A program made the translations under genes and the position numbers. A model generated the notes under the pieces. It did no database searches. It was not told where the DNA came from and worked only from the letters and a program-made list of their open reading frames with translations. Source: Sciurus carolinensis (lineage: Eukaryota > Chordata > Mammalia > Rodentia > Sciuridae). Taken from it: a stretch of DNA of 64,000 bases. Positions 12,416 to 25,361 of the stretch are shown here, in pieces (positions within the stretch are counted from its first letter, which is position 1; each line of letters begins with the position of its first letter). Location of the stretch: assembly GCF_902686445.1 (NCBI RefSeq), contig NC_062232.1, forward strand, positions 89,948,932 to 90,012,931. The letters are read 5' to 3'.

Positions 12416-15033
12416 CTCAGTCTCTAATTCATAAACGATAGAAGTTAGAAAAATAAAGGTATGTGGAAATGTTGAATAATTCCCACTGCCCTTTCTATAA
12501 CTCCTTCTAACTGGTGACTTGATTGCCCCAATCCATTAATAATTCTTTACTGTAACTGTCTAGCCCATTTATCCTCAAGGGCCTAAATTTTAATTTTGTG
12601 AAGTATGCATCCTTTTACTTTTTCCCTCTGGACAAAAGGTGGAATGCCTCTCCCTCTTAACTCTTCATAGCTTAGTGCAGGTATAGCAAGCATACTCTCA
12701 GTCCACTGACATTCTCCTCCAGGAAAGCTTTGTGAATACATCTGAAATGTAAGCCTTCTCTGCCAAACATCCTCATCTCCTTTCCCAGACCTTGCACCAT
12801 AAGCCTATCAGGCTTACACTTAAATGACTGTGTCTTAACTTAGTAATGTCCCTTGCTTTCATCTCACCCTTAGTGGTATTCTAGAAACTTCATTCATTGT
12901 TAATCTCTTCTCCCCACTTTGGGGTGATAATACCCTAGCCTGTGTCTCCTCTTTTTAGAAAATCAAATTTGTAAGTACATGTGGAACAAGAGACTCCCCA
13001 AGCTTTTGGCATCCCTCCCACTTTACCTTCTCCCTGCATTTCTTCAGTACTTAAATGGCTTTATTGCCTGCTTGCCAGCCTTGTTGCTTATGCAATTCAA
13101 ATGTACTCCTCTGTAAAATCACAAACTGTTATGCATTCTGGCTTTTCCAGGTGGCATTTGAATAGCTGAACTTTAAGCTTCTGAGTGATAGAGATCTGCT
13201 CTTGCCAAATTAATTTCCAGAATGGTTTTTACCAATTATACTCCTATTGCTATTGTATAAGAGAGCCTGTGTGACAGTTTTAATAATTTTTTTTCCTATG
13301 TATTACAGTGACTATGGAATTGCTGTTCAATTGATTGCCAGTTGGTTGGCTGATTTGGACCTATCCTCTAATGATTTTCTTTTAAAATATAATCATTCCA
13401 TCATCTCATCTTCTTCTGACAATAGCAGCCATGGAACAGAAGTCACTCTTGAAAACATAATCTTGCTGATTAACATTATAAATGAATTACCCAGACACAT
13501 GGCTAAGGCTTTATTATAAAGATTTGTTTTTAATTGCAGTAATTCTTGAGGTTGTTTGGAGAAGCATCTTTAGTGTAATATCTGACATATAGGCTCCTAT
13601 CATTTTAACAAACCAGATTCTCATTTTATGCATCAGTGCCTGAGTAAATACCTTCATAATCTGTCCAGGTCCAACTGTCCTTATTCCTTTAGCAGCTTCT
13701 GCTGGCCTTTAACCAAAAGGGAAGTCTGTGATGGCATTTGCTACTCTGTAGAACTGGGAACCTTGAATCCTATGTTATTTTCTAATTAAAGACTACAAAA
13801 ATCAAATTATATAAATGAAATAAGCTTTTGCTAAATTAATTTTTAGCTTGTTCTTTTTTTACTGAATCTAAAGTAAACATTGGATTTACTTATTATAGGG
13901 AAACTAAATCACCTTTCATAAGCGAGTGCTAATCTGGTTAATATTATTATTGTGTTTTTGACAGTGAGTAATAAAATAGGACTCTAAGAAATTCTGTTAA
14001 GACATTTTATCATGTTGTAAATTCAGTCACATAGAACTCTTTAATTTGGAACTGACTGGTTGCCTTCCAGAATTTCATGTAGTATATATGACATTGAGTA
14101 CTGAAGAGGATCTGAAAGTTTGAAGGGAAAAGTAGTCTAATGAGTGGGACACTACTGAAAAATTTATTACAGTCTATATTTCCAAGCTGTTCAATACTCT
14201 GCTAAAGGAGAGGAGATCCTTTTCTGTCCATACTCTCACAATATATCTAGTTGATTTAGTGAAGCATTCTGTATGTGGAACAAAGGTATAATAATGCCTC
14301 TTTATATATGATGGAGTACTTTCCATTGCAAGTGGTAGAAAACATGAATTCAGTTATCTTAAACAATGAAGAAAATTTTAACTCACATAATAGTAAGTTT
14401 GGAGGTAGATTGTCTCTAAGATTAATTAATTCAGAAAAATAATGACACTGTTAAGGATTTAGAATTTTTCTATTTTTCTGCTCTGCATATTATGCCTATT
14501 AATATACTAAAAAGATTAGTACCCCTCACACTCACAATATGGCTGCTGCAGTTCTAGGGATCACATGCAAACACCATAATGTCCAATAGAAACATATGAA
14601 TTGTTGGTGTATATCCCTTTCTATCAGGCTTGTAAAGTTTCTCAAAAATCTCACATCTCCACCCTGTATATTGTTGGTATGTGTTATATATGTATGATTA
14701 CACCACTACATTTGGCAAATGGAGTAGTACCATGCAGGTGGATTTAGATCAGCCACTTACACAACCATTCCTCACCAAAGCACATTGCTGCCTAGAAAAG
14801 TTAGAGGCAGGGCAGGAAGTCTCAATAAAATCAAGGATTTATTTTTAGGAAGGAAGCTATAAATCCTGTTCCACAATAAAAAAATATATTTGTAAGAAAT
14901 TGGTGTTCGATTGAATATCAAATATATTATTTATATGGGGAAATTAATGTTTTGTAGAGTCATGCCAATGAAAGATCTTGACTATCTAACTGTAGTCATT
15001 CTAGAGTTGGAGGGGCACTGGGGTCCTTCATAT
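12416..15033 (+). other. Intron sequence without clear repeats
   Basis: 2.6 kb with no recognised family, apart from generic old-repeat-like patches near 14310-14400. It contains the open frame at 13247-13519, described separately. Confidence 0.4.
13247..13519 (+). other. 90-codon open frame, unrecognised, doubtful
   Basis: An open frame with serine-rich residues 49-65 and no motif I recognise. It does not read through a known repeat. A pyrimidine-rich tract ending in ttacag (13303-13308) inside the frame resembles a splice acceptor, and ATTAAA occurs near 13786. In AT-rich DNA an ORF of this length can arise by chance, so I do not call a gene. Confidence 0.12.
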
Positions 15034-15119
15034 CAATGGTTCTTAAAGTGTGGGACCCCTGGGGTACCCACAGTACTATCAAGGGAAATACAAAGTTTTT
15101 TTCTTAAGCAGTGATATTG

Positions 15120-15472
15120 TCAGACTGTTTGGACTGTCATAACAAAATACCTTAGACTCGGGGGATTATAAACAAGATGAATTTATTTCTCATAGTTCTG
15201 GAGGTTGGAAAACCAAAGAGCAAGGCAAATTTAGTGTCTGGTGATGACCTGCTTTCTTTTTCATAGAAGGTACCTTCTTGCTGTGTCCTCTACTGGTAGA
15301 AAAGGGAAGAGGTCTTTCAGGCCTTCTTTACCAGGGCACTAATCCCATTCATGAGGGCTCTGCCCCAGGACCTAATCATCTCCCAAAGAAGCCATCTACT
15401 AAAATCATCACCTTGGAAATTAGGATTTCAACATATAAATTTGAGGTGGGGACAAACACTTAAACCACAGAA
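15120..15472 (-). mobile_element. MLT1-like LTR (ERVL-MaLR), antisense
   Basis: The plus strand shows the reversed MLT1 layout: ctgtcataacaaaatacctt, tctcatagttctggaggttg, ccttcttgctgtgtcctc, cccattcatgagggctctgc and a tttcaacatataaatttgag end. It is a solo LTR of an old, non-coding retrovirus-like element. Confidence 0.75.
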
Positions 15473-16172
15473 AATATGGAGACCATTTTACCTTTTCCCA
15501 CTCTTCACATTTACAGGATGGTGGGTAAAACTACTGGTAAAGTGTATCAAATTGTCCTCATAATTATGTTTTTCATACTCTCAGTGGAGAAAATCCAATT
15601 TTACCTAACAATGTCTTCAGTATAGCATTGATTTTATTAAATCTTGACCCTCAAGTGCACATCTTTTTAACATTATGTATGACAAAATGAAAAAGTTACA
15701 TTACGCAATCACATAATATGAAGTAAGGTAGTTGTTCCTAGGAATAGCACTTGAGCAACCATAGGAATTGTGGACTGAACTGATTATTGCATGGAATACA
15801 TTTTTCCTTGAAGTGAACAATTAAGACATGCTGTGGTTATTTAGACTTAGGTATTTGACAGGCAATTTCTCAAAACTGAGCAAAGTCAGCCTATTGTTTT
15901 AAGGAAGACTACTCATGATATTTGTTACCAATGAAAAGTTTCAACTTTTCAAAAGTGAAAATTAGAATTTTAGAAAAATAATCTGCTACTGTGAGTGTGA
16001 CAGCTTTCCAAATCTTAGATTTTTCTAATGAGATTGGTGATTAAGTACTGTGTATGATTTTTGATATTGACAATTATTTTCACTTTGGAAGATACAGTTT
16101 TCATAAATATGTATTGGCATGTATTATTGTCACTTCAAAATAAATGAATAAATAACTAATTATTTTAAATAT

Positions 16173-16258
16173 TAGTTTGTTTTTGCAGTATTGGGGTTTG
16201 AATCTAGGGGCTTGCATGTGTTAGGCAAGAGCTCTCCCATAGTGCTATACCCCAAGGT
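16173..16258 (-). repeat. ID SINE, antisense
   Basis: cagtattggggtttgaatct, ggcttgcatgtgttaggcaa and a diverged A-box complement; inserted in the hAT relic. Confidence 0.7.
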
Positions 16259-16659
16259 CCCTTATATGTTATATCTTGATAGATATTACTGATATAAACA
16301 AATGCTTTTGGGGTCTTCAGTTTGTAAACCACTGTTCTACAGAGACCAACTCCATCATTTTACAGGAAAATACAGTGACTGATGAAAGATGCACTTAGTT
16401 ATTTGCAGAGGCGGGGATGGAAGCTGTCATCTCAGAATCATCCTTTCTTTAGTATGCTACATTGGTCTAGGGATAGGTGAACTGGCAATATGATTTTGTA
16501 ATTTTATTCATCTTGGTAGATGCATAACAAATACCACACAGAAAATGGAAATACCAGATTATACTCATTTTTCTTCTGTCTTCAATCAAATTGCAAAGTT
16601 AGGTTTTTGTTCTGATGCTTGGGATTTGAAAGAATCATTCTTGCTTTACCATCCATAGC

Positions 16660-16875
16660 AGAACCAGGCATGGTGTCACACTCCTGTAATTCTAGCTCCT
16701 TGAAAAGGTAAGGCAGGAGGATCACAAGTTTGAGACTGGCCTTAGCAATTTAGTGAGATCCTGTCTCAAAATAAAAAAAAAATTAAAATAAAAAGGAGAC
16801 TGGGGATATGGATCAGTGGTAGAGCACTTAACTGATGTGCAGAGGCCCTGGGTTCAATTTTCAGCACTGCAAAAT
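16660..16875 (+). repeat. B1-ID dimeric SINE, sense
   Basis: caggcatggtgtcacactcc, aggcaggaggatcacaagtt and gagatcctgtctcaaaataa, then ID half gatcagtggtagagcactta and ggccctgggttcaattttca. Another diverged ID-like fragment follows at about 16890-16930. Confidence 0.85.
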
Positions 16876-17282
16876 GTAAATAAATTAATAGGACAGGGAC
16901 TGTATCTCAGTTGTAGAGTGCTTTCCTATCTTTGCATTTGCCACAGTGTACAGATTTTCTTGAATATAGTTGGCTCTCAGTAGTTAGTTGTTTAATAAAT
17001 GTTGAATTTGGGGGAAAAGTCAGTTTATTTGGAGAGCACCAAGAGGCAAGACCTGGAATCAATGGATTAAATTTTAGGAACTTTTGATAACAAGAATTTT
17101 CTAACATGCTATTTAGTAACAGGAGTATCCCATTACTAAAAGTATTCAAATACAGGGTAAGTCCCACTTTGTCAGAAATACTCATGGAGTCTGTTTCAAT
17201 ATTAAGAGTCTATTGTTCTGAGGTTAGAAGGAAAATTCTTGCTGAGTTCAAATCTGCCTTTATAATTTTAGAGAACTTTGAG

Positions 17283-18590
17283 GTGTAATTGGCATACAAT
17301 ACAGTACTTATATTTATGTTGTACATTTTTCTTGTGACCTATATACACCTGTGAAACCAACACTACATTCATGATAATGAACATATAAATATCCCCCAAA
17401 GTTTTTGTTCCTCTTTTTAATCCCTCACTTCTTATTCCTATACCTTATCCCCAAGTAACATCTAAACAACTATCTGTATATCAGTTTTATTTTCTAGAGT
17501 TTGATATAATTGGGATTATATTTTATGTGTACTTCCTTTGTTCTGACTTCTTTCACTCAGCATAATTATTTAGAGATTTATCGATATTATGGTGTATATT
17601 CATAGTTCATTATTTTCTACTGCGTAGTATGCCATGTATGAATATACCACATTATATTGATGGAAATCTGGGTTGTTTCCAGTATATCTTTATTAAAGTA
17701 AGCTAATATGAACATTTTTTGCATTTTAACTGTATTTTATTTAGGTATAATATACATAAAGTGATATTCACTAATCTTAGTTGAACAGTTTAATCATTTC
17801 TTAATAATTATATATACTTAGGTAACCAACAACCAGATCAACATATAATCTTTCCATTAACCTAGAAAACTCCTTCATGCCCCTTTTCTTTCAGTACCAT
17901 TTGTGTCCTGTCTAAAAATATCTTAAACTCCAAGGTTGTAAAGATCACATTTTCCTTCTAAAATCTTTATAGTATAGTTTCAGATTTTGCATTTACATTT
18001 TCATACTTATAGAGATAACCGGTTGTTCTGGTACTGTATACTGAAAAGAAAAATCCCTTTTTCCATTGAATGAACTTGCTGATATTATTGAAAATCAGTT
18101 GAATGTTTATGTTTCGGTCTAAGTCAGAACTCTGCTGTGCTATATTGATCTGTTTGTACATTTTTATGCCAGTATCACACTGTCTTATTACATTGGCATT
18201 ATAATAACTTTTAAAATCTTTCAGTATTAGCCCTTCAAATTTGTTCTTCTTCAAGATTGTCTTAGCTATTGTGTTGTCTATTTCTTCCATATAAATTTTA
18301 GATTCATTTTGTTAATTTCTACTGAAAAACTTTTTGAGATTTTGATAGGGTTTGCAACATTTTATAGATCAAGTTAGGAGCAAATGAAATCGTAAAATTA
18401 TTGATTTTTTTGAACATGAACACTGCATACCCCACCATTAATTTAGATATTCTTTAATTACTCTCATCATAGAGGTCATGCTTATAATTTGTAAATTTCT
18501 TCCTCTACATTTGATTATTTCTGTTGTAAAAGCTATCATTTTTAAAAAACTTTCTTTTCAGTTGTTCATTGCTAAGATGTAGACAAGTCA
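17283..18590 (-). mobile_element. Old L1 fragments, antisense
   Basis: Begins at an L1 3' UTR (gaggtgtaattggcatacaa, ctttcactcagcataatt). From about 17950 it continues as ORF2 middle sequence (tatcacactgtcttatta, ttagctattgtgttgtc, ccatataaattttagatt). At least two copies or a deletion are implied by the jump in L1 position. Confidence 0.7.
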
Positions 18591-18699
18591 TTCATTTTTA
18601 TATTGATCTTTTCATCCTAAGATAGTAATAATTCCTTTTTATGGGATGATTTACATAATATTAAATTCATTATTTTAATAATGAATTGAATTCACTCAT

Positions 18700-19030
18700 T
18701 TTATACACAGTTCTGTGATTTTTGTCAATTGCATACAATGCTATAACTGTAGTCTCTAATCAAGATATAGGACAACATTGCTACATTTATTCATTAGTTC
18801 TATTTTTGCATCTGTGACTTTGGATTTTCTATGTACACAATCATATCATGCAAATAAAGAGACTTTTTTATTTCCAATTCCTATGTCTTCTTGCACTGGC
18901 TGCCTTGTTGCACTATCTAGGACTTCCAATATAAATGTAATAGAAGTAGTAAAGTATGACATCATATTTTTGCTCTCTGTCTTTTGAGGAAGATATTCAA
19001 TATTTCATCTGTAGGTTTTCTATAGTTACA
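18700..19030 (-). mobile_element. Old L1 ORF2 fragment, antisense
   Basis: tacacaatcatatcatgcaa, cttgcactggctgcc and gacttccaatataaatgtaa are antisense RT-region landmarks. Confidence 0.65.
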
Positions 19031-19499
19031 CTTAATTGAAGAGGTCTTCTTTTCCTCTTTGCTGAGAGTTTTAGAAAAGTAATAAATGTAAAATGTCATC
19101 AAAATGATTTGCATCTATTTAAATAGTCATATTTTCAGGAGTTTAGCTAAGCTCTAGGTATCTGAGTAGTTGATTAAAATAACAAGTCAAAATGAAAATA
19201 ACTCTCAAGTCTCTAATCACTCATTATGATTCTGTAAGCAAGAGGCTAAATTGAAAAAGTGCTGAGACCTTTACTTCCCTCCCAGTTATATTTTATGCCA
19301 TGATAAGGTATATCAGTGCAGGCTTTGGGAGTTGGGCCATCTCAATGAAAAGGGAGCCCCAGACAAAAGGCTCCTGCAGTTTTGTGGACCCAAGGATCTA
19401 GAGGAGGGAGAGGGAAAAGATTAGTAGTGGAAAAGAACCTACTGAGTCAGAATGGAAAAATGCGTCTTCAAGGATTTTCTCTCCTTCCTTTCTGTGAAA

Positions 19500-20990
19500 T
19501 TTGGGGATAAGTTTTGTGTAGTCATAAACTTAATTTTTCTTGGGTAAATATTATGGAATGAGATTTCTGGGTTGTCTTTAGTGTATTTTTAAATTTACAA
19601 GAAACTGCCAAAGTTTTTTCTTTTTACATTCTACCAATGTACTGAAGTAGTAGTTGTTCTTAACTGTCACCTGCATTTGCTATTGTACTATAATTTTAGC
19701 TGTTTTGATGTCTGGATACTGCTGTCTCATAGTTTTCTTATAGTCCCCTTTTAATTTATTTTCTATAAAATTCCCTGTCTTCGGTGTACTATGAGTTTTG
19801 ATAAAACCGTACAACTTTGTAACCACTGCCATAATCAAGTTTCAGAACAGTTCCATCACCTTAAAATATTTTCTCATGCTGCCCTTTATAATTACCCCTT
19901 CATGGATCCACAGTTCCTGATGACTACTCAAATATTTTTTGTTCCTATAATTTTACTTGTTTCATAAGTGTCATATAGATTGAATTATATATAACCTTTT
20001 TGACTGTACCTTTTTACTGTTAGCACTATTTGAGATTCATCCATATTGTGTGCATCAGTATGCCATTCCTTTTTTTATTTGTTTTCTTAAAATTGAATGG
20101 TAAAATTTCTTTGTGCATTCGGGATATTGTATCTTTGCCTGATACATACCTGTCATATGGTATGTTCTTCCACTTGGTGGCTTTCTTTTTCATTTTTTAC
20201 ATTGGGATTTTCAGAGAATAAAAGTTCAATTTTGACATGATCCAGTTTATCAATACTTATGGTTATGGTTTTTTGTGCCTTTTGTAAAAAATTATTTTAC
20301 TTCCCCAAGTAATAGATTTTCTTTTATATTTGCATTTAAAATTTTTTGTGGTTTTAACTTTTGATCCATTGATTTTTTTGTATGGTGTTTGGTAAGGATA
20401 ATAATTCAGTTTTTTCCCATGTGTTTAACAAACTCCAGCACCATTCATTGAAAAAAATGTCCTTTCCCTGTGAATTATCTTGTTACTTTTGTAGAAGAGT
20501 GATTGACCAATCACATGTGAATCTTTCTTTGTATTCTAATCTGTTCCACCCATCTGTATATTTTTCCTTATGCCCATAATACACTGTCTTCATTACCAAA
20601 TTTTTATTATAATAAAGCTTGAAGTCAGTGCAAATTATCCAAATTTGTTCTTTTTTTTCAATGTTTTGGGTCTTCCTTTTTTGCATTTCTGTATAAATTT
20701 TTACATTCATTTAATATTTCAGCAGTGATTTTTATTTTTCAGTGTGCAAGCTTTATGTATAACTTATTTAAGTGTTCACGTTTGAGTAGTATAATGGCAT
20801 CAATTTATTTGTCATTTTTAATTTTTAGTATATATAAATGCAATCAATTACTTTCTATTGACCTGTTCACTGTGATCTTGCTAATTATTTCTAATAGATC
20901 TTTTATAGATTCTTTAGAATTATCTATCTACATGGTTATGTCTTTTGTGAATCAAGATAGATTTACATTTTTTGTTGTTGTTTTTTGGGG
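19500..20990 (-). mobile_element. Old L1, antisense (3' UTR into ORF2)
   Basis: 3'-end-type sequence (cttgggtaaatattatggaa, taccaatgtactgaagtagt; second 3' UTR at 19780-20060) is followed by ORF2 C-terminal to middle landmarks (ttgatccattgattttttt, aaactccagcaccattcatt, tctgttccacccatctgta). Probably two joined copies. Confidence 0.7.
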
Positions 20991-21025
20991 TTTTGTTTGT
21001 TTGTTTTTTGTTTTGTTTTGTTTTG
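20988..21025 (+). repeat. (TTTTG)n tract at SINE tail
   Basis: Repeated ttttg units form the tail side of the antisense dimeric SINE that follows. Confidence 0.85.
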
Positions 21026-21222
21026 TTTTGGTACTAGGGATTGAACCCAGGGGCACTTAACCACTGAACCACATCTCAAGCCCTATTTGTATTTTATTTA
21101 GAGACAGGATCTCCCTGAGTTGCTTAGGGTTTTGTTAGGTTGCCAAGGCTGGCTTTGAACTTGTGAATCTTCCTGCCTCAGCCTCTGAAGCCACTGGGAT
21201 TACAGGTGGGAGCTTCACTTGC
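21026..21222 (-). repeat. B1-ID dimeric SINE, antisense
   Basis: gtactagggattgaacccag and accactgaaccacatctcaa (ID), then ttagagacaggatctccctg, ttcctgcctcagcctctgaa and actgggattacaggtgg (B1). Confidence 0.9.
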
Positions 21223-21239
21223 CATATAGATTTACTTTA

Positions 21240-21326
21240 TTTTTCTTTTATGGTACTGGGAATTTAGCCAAGGGCATTGTGCATGCTCAGCAAGTGTGCT
21301 ACCTCTGAGCTACACCCCTATCCCTC
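21240..21326 (-). repeat. ID SINE, antisense
   Basis: ggtactgggaatttagccaa, attgtgcatgctcagcaagt and cctctgagctacacccctat; it lies directly beside the dimeric SINE. Confidence 0.8.
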
Positions 21327-21329
21327 AGG

Positions 21330-21650
21330 TAGATTTAGTTCTTGTGTTTTAGTTTGTATATTCTTTTTTCCCCCTCATCTTATTTTCCTTGGCAGAGTCT
21401 TCAGGAGGATGTTTAACATAAATGTTGAGATCACAGTCCTTTGCTACCTTTCCCCAATGTTTGAAAAGTTTGTTTCACATATTTTTGTGCAGGTTCCTAG
21501 TTGTTTATGGCAAGAGGTCCATTCCAGAAGCAATTATTCCAACATACCCTGCTCTCAGCCTTTTGGTATTTATAAATAATACTGCACTGAACTTTTTTGA
21601 ACATCTTTCTATTTCAGACTGTTTTTTTGTCCAGACATAGAAAATTCAAT
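21330..21650 (-). mobile_element. L1-like fragments, antisense
   Basis: AT-rich sequence with L1-like phrases such as tttataaataatactgcact. Weak match. Confidence 0.4.
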
Positions 21651-21658
21651 ATTGCCAT

Positions 21659-21712
21659 TTAGATAGATAGGTAGGTAGGTAGGTAGATAGATAGGCAGGC
21701 CTATCTATATGT
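21659..21712 (+). repeat. (GATA/GGTA)n tetranucleotide repeat
   Basis: About ten gata, ggta or ggca units, then an inverted ctatctat patch. Confidence 0.85.
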
Positions 21713-22162
21713 ATATTTATGCCTACAGTATGATAGTTACCTTGAAAACAGTGATCATATTTTGTACTCCTATACCATACATCATCTACCAGACAGCCTT
21801 TTGTTAAAGTAATGGAAAAGTTTGGTGATTAAATAATTTTCTCATACCCAGACTATTCCTTTAATTATAGAAGTATTTCAGCTCTTGCTTGTAAAGTTCA
21901 GAGAGAGAAGACTGGGCTCATTAGCATAGTCTTATTTCCTGTTATCTTTAACTGTCTTATTTCTCTTTGATAATGTTGTAGAAAACAAGGAATTAAACTA
22001 TATATAGGTCTCAGATTTGGCTACTGATGAAAATATTTTAGGAGAAAAAATACAGTTTGGTTTATTTTGATACAAAAAAGACTTTTCCTAACTTTCCTTC
22101 ATTTTGACTTAACACTGTAGGGTAATGCTTGAACAATGACCCTGTAGGAAATGGCTTCTAAT

Positions 22163-22371
22163 AACTTTTTTTTTTTGGAACTGGGGATTGAACCCAGGGA
22201 CACTTAGCCACTGAGCCAAATTCCCAGCCCTTTTTATATTTTATTTTGAGACAGGGTTCTTGCCGAGTTGCTTAGGTCCTCAGTAAGTGGCTAGGCTGGC
22301 TTTGAACTTGCTATCCTCCTGCCTCAGCCTCCCCAGCCCCTGGAATTATAGGCATGCATCACTGCACACTG
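22163..22371 (-). repeat. B1-ID dimeric SINE, antisense
   Basis: Poly-T, gaactggggattgaacccag, gccactgagccaaattccca, then ttgagacagggttcttgccg, atcctcctgcctcagcctcc and a ggcatgcatcactgc end. Confidence 0.9.
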
Positions 22372-23697
22372 ACATAATTCAAGTTAATTTAGTTTCAGGA
22401 AACCTTCCTAAAATATGAAGCATTTACTTAAGGTTTAGTATCCCTTCTGAGTATTTTTCCAGGCTGGCTATTAAACAAGCCAATTCGCCCAGGCTCTAAG
22501 TCCATGTTGATTTTCTTTGTTTTAAAATAGAAAGGTCAATTCCTTTCACATTGTGATATTTTAAATTAAGCTGTCCATTTTCCTCAGATATGGGAATGTT
22601 AAAGGTTTCTTAGGTTTTGCAAACTTCATCTCTCAGGGGTTGTGGGTTTTCCCTTAAAGACACTTGATATATTTTGTAAGAAGGGAAATAATAGCTTCTT
22701 TTTCTTCCTGTTCTTTTAGCCAGGTGAGTTCCTGGGTTTTTAATTTTTAAAAATATTTTTACTTTGGAGTGTTTACACTCAATTTGTAAGAATTGGTTAA
22801 TAGCGAATAAATTCATTCTTAGCACTAACCTTTCTCAATTCTATTTGCTTGCTTATCTTTTATAGCCCATTTTGGTGTTCCATTTTTCTCCACCGTTGCA
22901 GTAAAGACTTCTTTTTGTTACAGCACAAGCTCATTAGACCTTATCACAGCCTTCATGCCTTCATTTATGTATACTGTATAATGGAAAAAACCACAGACTA
23001 ACGTTGTAAAATACCAAGTAAAATCAAACTGAACAAGGTCACCTTTCTGAGAGACTGAAAAAAAATTTCATCTTCAGGGGCTTGAATTTGTTTTCCTGAC
23101 TAATTTTGAGTGCTACTGTTGAATTTGTAGATTGAAAACCTTTATAATAAAGACATAGGCTTATAAATTATTCTAGTAGATTTTCATACCCATATTCTCA
23201 ATGTTTTCTCTACTTTATGATACATAGATTCAGGCATCCTTGTTCTTTTGATGTTTAAATTGTTACAATTTGAAGTTGGTAATATGCTGAAAAACAAAGG
23301 TGAGTTCAGAACTGGGTCTTTCTGATATCTGTGAAGTATTTTAAACATTATGTTACTCAAAGTTTGTTGTTCAATCAATCTTAATTTAACTTGGAAAGAC
23401 TGACATTTTCGAGTGATAAATGGGATTAAATTATTAAAATATAGTCTCTTTCTTGTTTTACTTATGTCTTCTTTTTCATCGGTAGTCTTACTTCATAGTG
23501 CTTAAAATATTTTTTCAAGAATTTTACAGAATTAATAGAATGGGAAAGTGTTATAGGAGACAAGAGTAGACATAGGTTCTTAGGAAATCAGTTAATGAAA
23601 TGTATGCTCCTAGGAACATTAACTTGGTTGCTTTGGGTAGAGTACTTTGGTGCCTAAATTTCATGTCCTTTTCTTACCATTGTTCTTAAAAATGCAG

Positions 23698-23762
23698 CAG
23701 CAGGATTGGGGGTGTATCTCAGTGGTGAGCATAGGTAAATTTGAGGCCCTAGCAACAAAGGG
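23698..23762 (+). repeat. ID SINE fragment, sense
   Basis: ggattgggggtgtatctcag plus gtggtgagcat and a shortened gaggccctagcaac end. Confidence 0.6.
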
Positions 23763-24444
23763 GGAAGAAAACACCACCAGGCTAAACATTTTTTTTCTGT
23801 TAACATAGGACTCCTTTATGTTACTTATTTAAAATTAAAGGGAGAAAATAGATTTAGAAGGTGATATTCTAAAATAAAATACTGGTGGCAAGACTTTGAG
23901 TCATTTTTCCCTTTTTCATTTATCTACAGTAAATGCTCATTACTTTTAATGTAAAAATGCTTTAAAACATTGAATATTATTTCAACATTTTTTAAAAAAA
24001 TTTAAGCAAGGGTTTGTATTGACAAAAGGGTATAGATTTTCTCATTCTGTGTAGAAGAGGCATAGTTGAATGCAGTTGGCAGGAACAAGAGTGGCGTCCC
24101 ATTAGGCACGTATTGCTCATGTTCCCCGAAGAACTGCTTCTCTTCATCATTCCTTTGTCAAGTAGTCAGAGTGTAGTGTGGGAGGTTCATTCAGCTTCTC
24201 CACATTATTGCCTTTCTCTCGTCCACCATAGCAAATTATTGGGAAAAGCAGGACTTGGACCTAGGTTACACTTTATTAATGAAGTAGATGGTGCTCAGAG
24301 TCTATCCTAGATACCAAAGAATGAGTAACGGAAAATATGACCTGTTTTAGCATTTGCATGTTATGCAGTAGGTACAAATTTCACTCTTTTCATGGCTGTA
24401 CAAAACCCCTGTAATCACTAACTCTATAGGTATGGCAAAGTAAT

Positions 24445-24590
24445 TTAATGGTTTAGTTTGGAGCATGAACATTAGCATCAGGTTGATTTAAGTCCTGACT
24501 TTTCCACCTAGTTATTAGATTAGTAGTGTAACCTGAAGTGACTTACTGTCTGGCATAAAGTTTTTACTCAATAAATGATAGCTGTGACTT
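24445..24590 (+). repeat. MIR SINE, sense
   Basis: gcatcaggttgatttaagtc, cttttccacctagttattag, gtgtaacctgaagtgactta and an actcaataaatgatagctgt end fit a deleted MIR. Confidence 0.6.
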
Positions 24591-25361
24591 TCTACAGGAT
24601 CTGTAGTATCCTTTTCAAATATAATTTAGTTCATCTTAGGCCTAGAATTTGTTTTCTTTCCTGATCAATTTCTTTACCTCTGGCATTTTACCATAGAGGG
24701 GAAATATGTCATCAAAATATTTGTTTAGTTTACTTCTAGTGATAATTGCTAAATATTTTGTGAGTTGTATGCATATACCAATATTTGATATATTAGAAAA
24801 CAGATATAATCCTATAATAGGGGTGTCTCATTAGAAATATAATGGTCCTAAAAGAGCAATAGGAAAATAGGAAAGTAGGAGTAATTGTAAAGAAAACAAT
24901 TAGAACTAATGTAAAAATAAGAGAGCAGGTTTATCTGCAGCTATAGGGAAGAAATCTTAAAACTGCTTTACCTACTTTGATTTCCTGGGAAGCTTCATAA
25001 GATTTTAAATTACTAAATGGTTTTAGTTGAATTAAATATTTAGATAATCGCAGTATAGATAAGTATATCTGTATGTATATGTGTTAAATATATACAGGTT
25101 TGTTATACCTTAAGTAATTTAAAGTTTCCTTCTCACCCAAAGGGACTTTAAATAAATACTTTGAATATTTCAGTAAATACAGCATGCCATTTAGCAAATT
25201 TAAGGGAACAAGTGAATAACTTAGCTATTCCAACAATGTTTTGCCTCCGCATTCCTTGGCACAAACAGGGACCTCAACGAAGTGTCCCTCATGGGAGTTG
25301 CCTGGGGAGATCTTACTGAAAAAGTTCAGGTCTCAATTCAGATTGCTCTCCCTTCTATTTT

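Larger units (their letters stand above)
15034..16334 (+). pseudogene. hAT-type DNA transposon relic with transposase traces
   Basis: The ends look like diverged terminal inverted repeats: caatggttcttaaagtg at 15034-15050 and cagtttgtaaaccactg ending at 16334. Between them, about 15500-16040 resembles the C-terminal part of a hAT transposase of the ZBED5/SCAND3-like type. Recognisable traces are a tttattaaatcttgaccct segment near 15633 and a tatttagacttaggtatttg segment (WLFRLRYL-like) near 15837. The frame is broken by stops and indels. A MaLR LTR (15120-15472) and an ID SINE (16173-16258) have inserted. Identification rests on recall of the family; the superfamily is more secure than the subfamily. 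Confidence 0.6.
22372..25361 (+). other. Intron sequence, mostly unrecognised
   Basis: 3 kb with only one ID fragment (23698-23762) and one MIR-like stretch (24445-24590) recognised. No gene signal. Confidence 0.4.
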
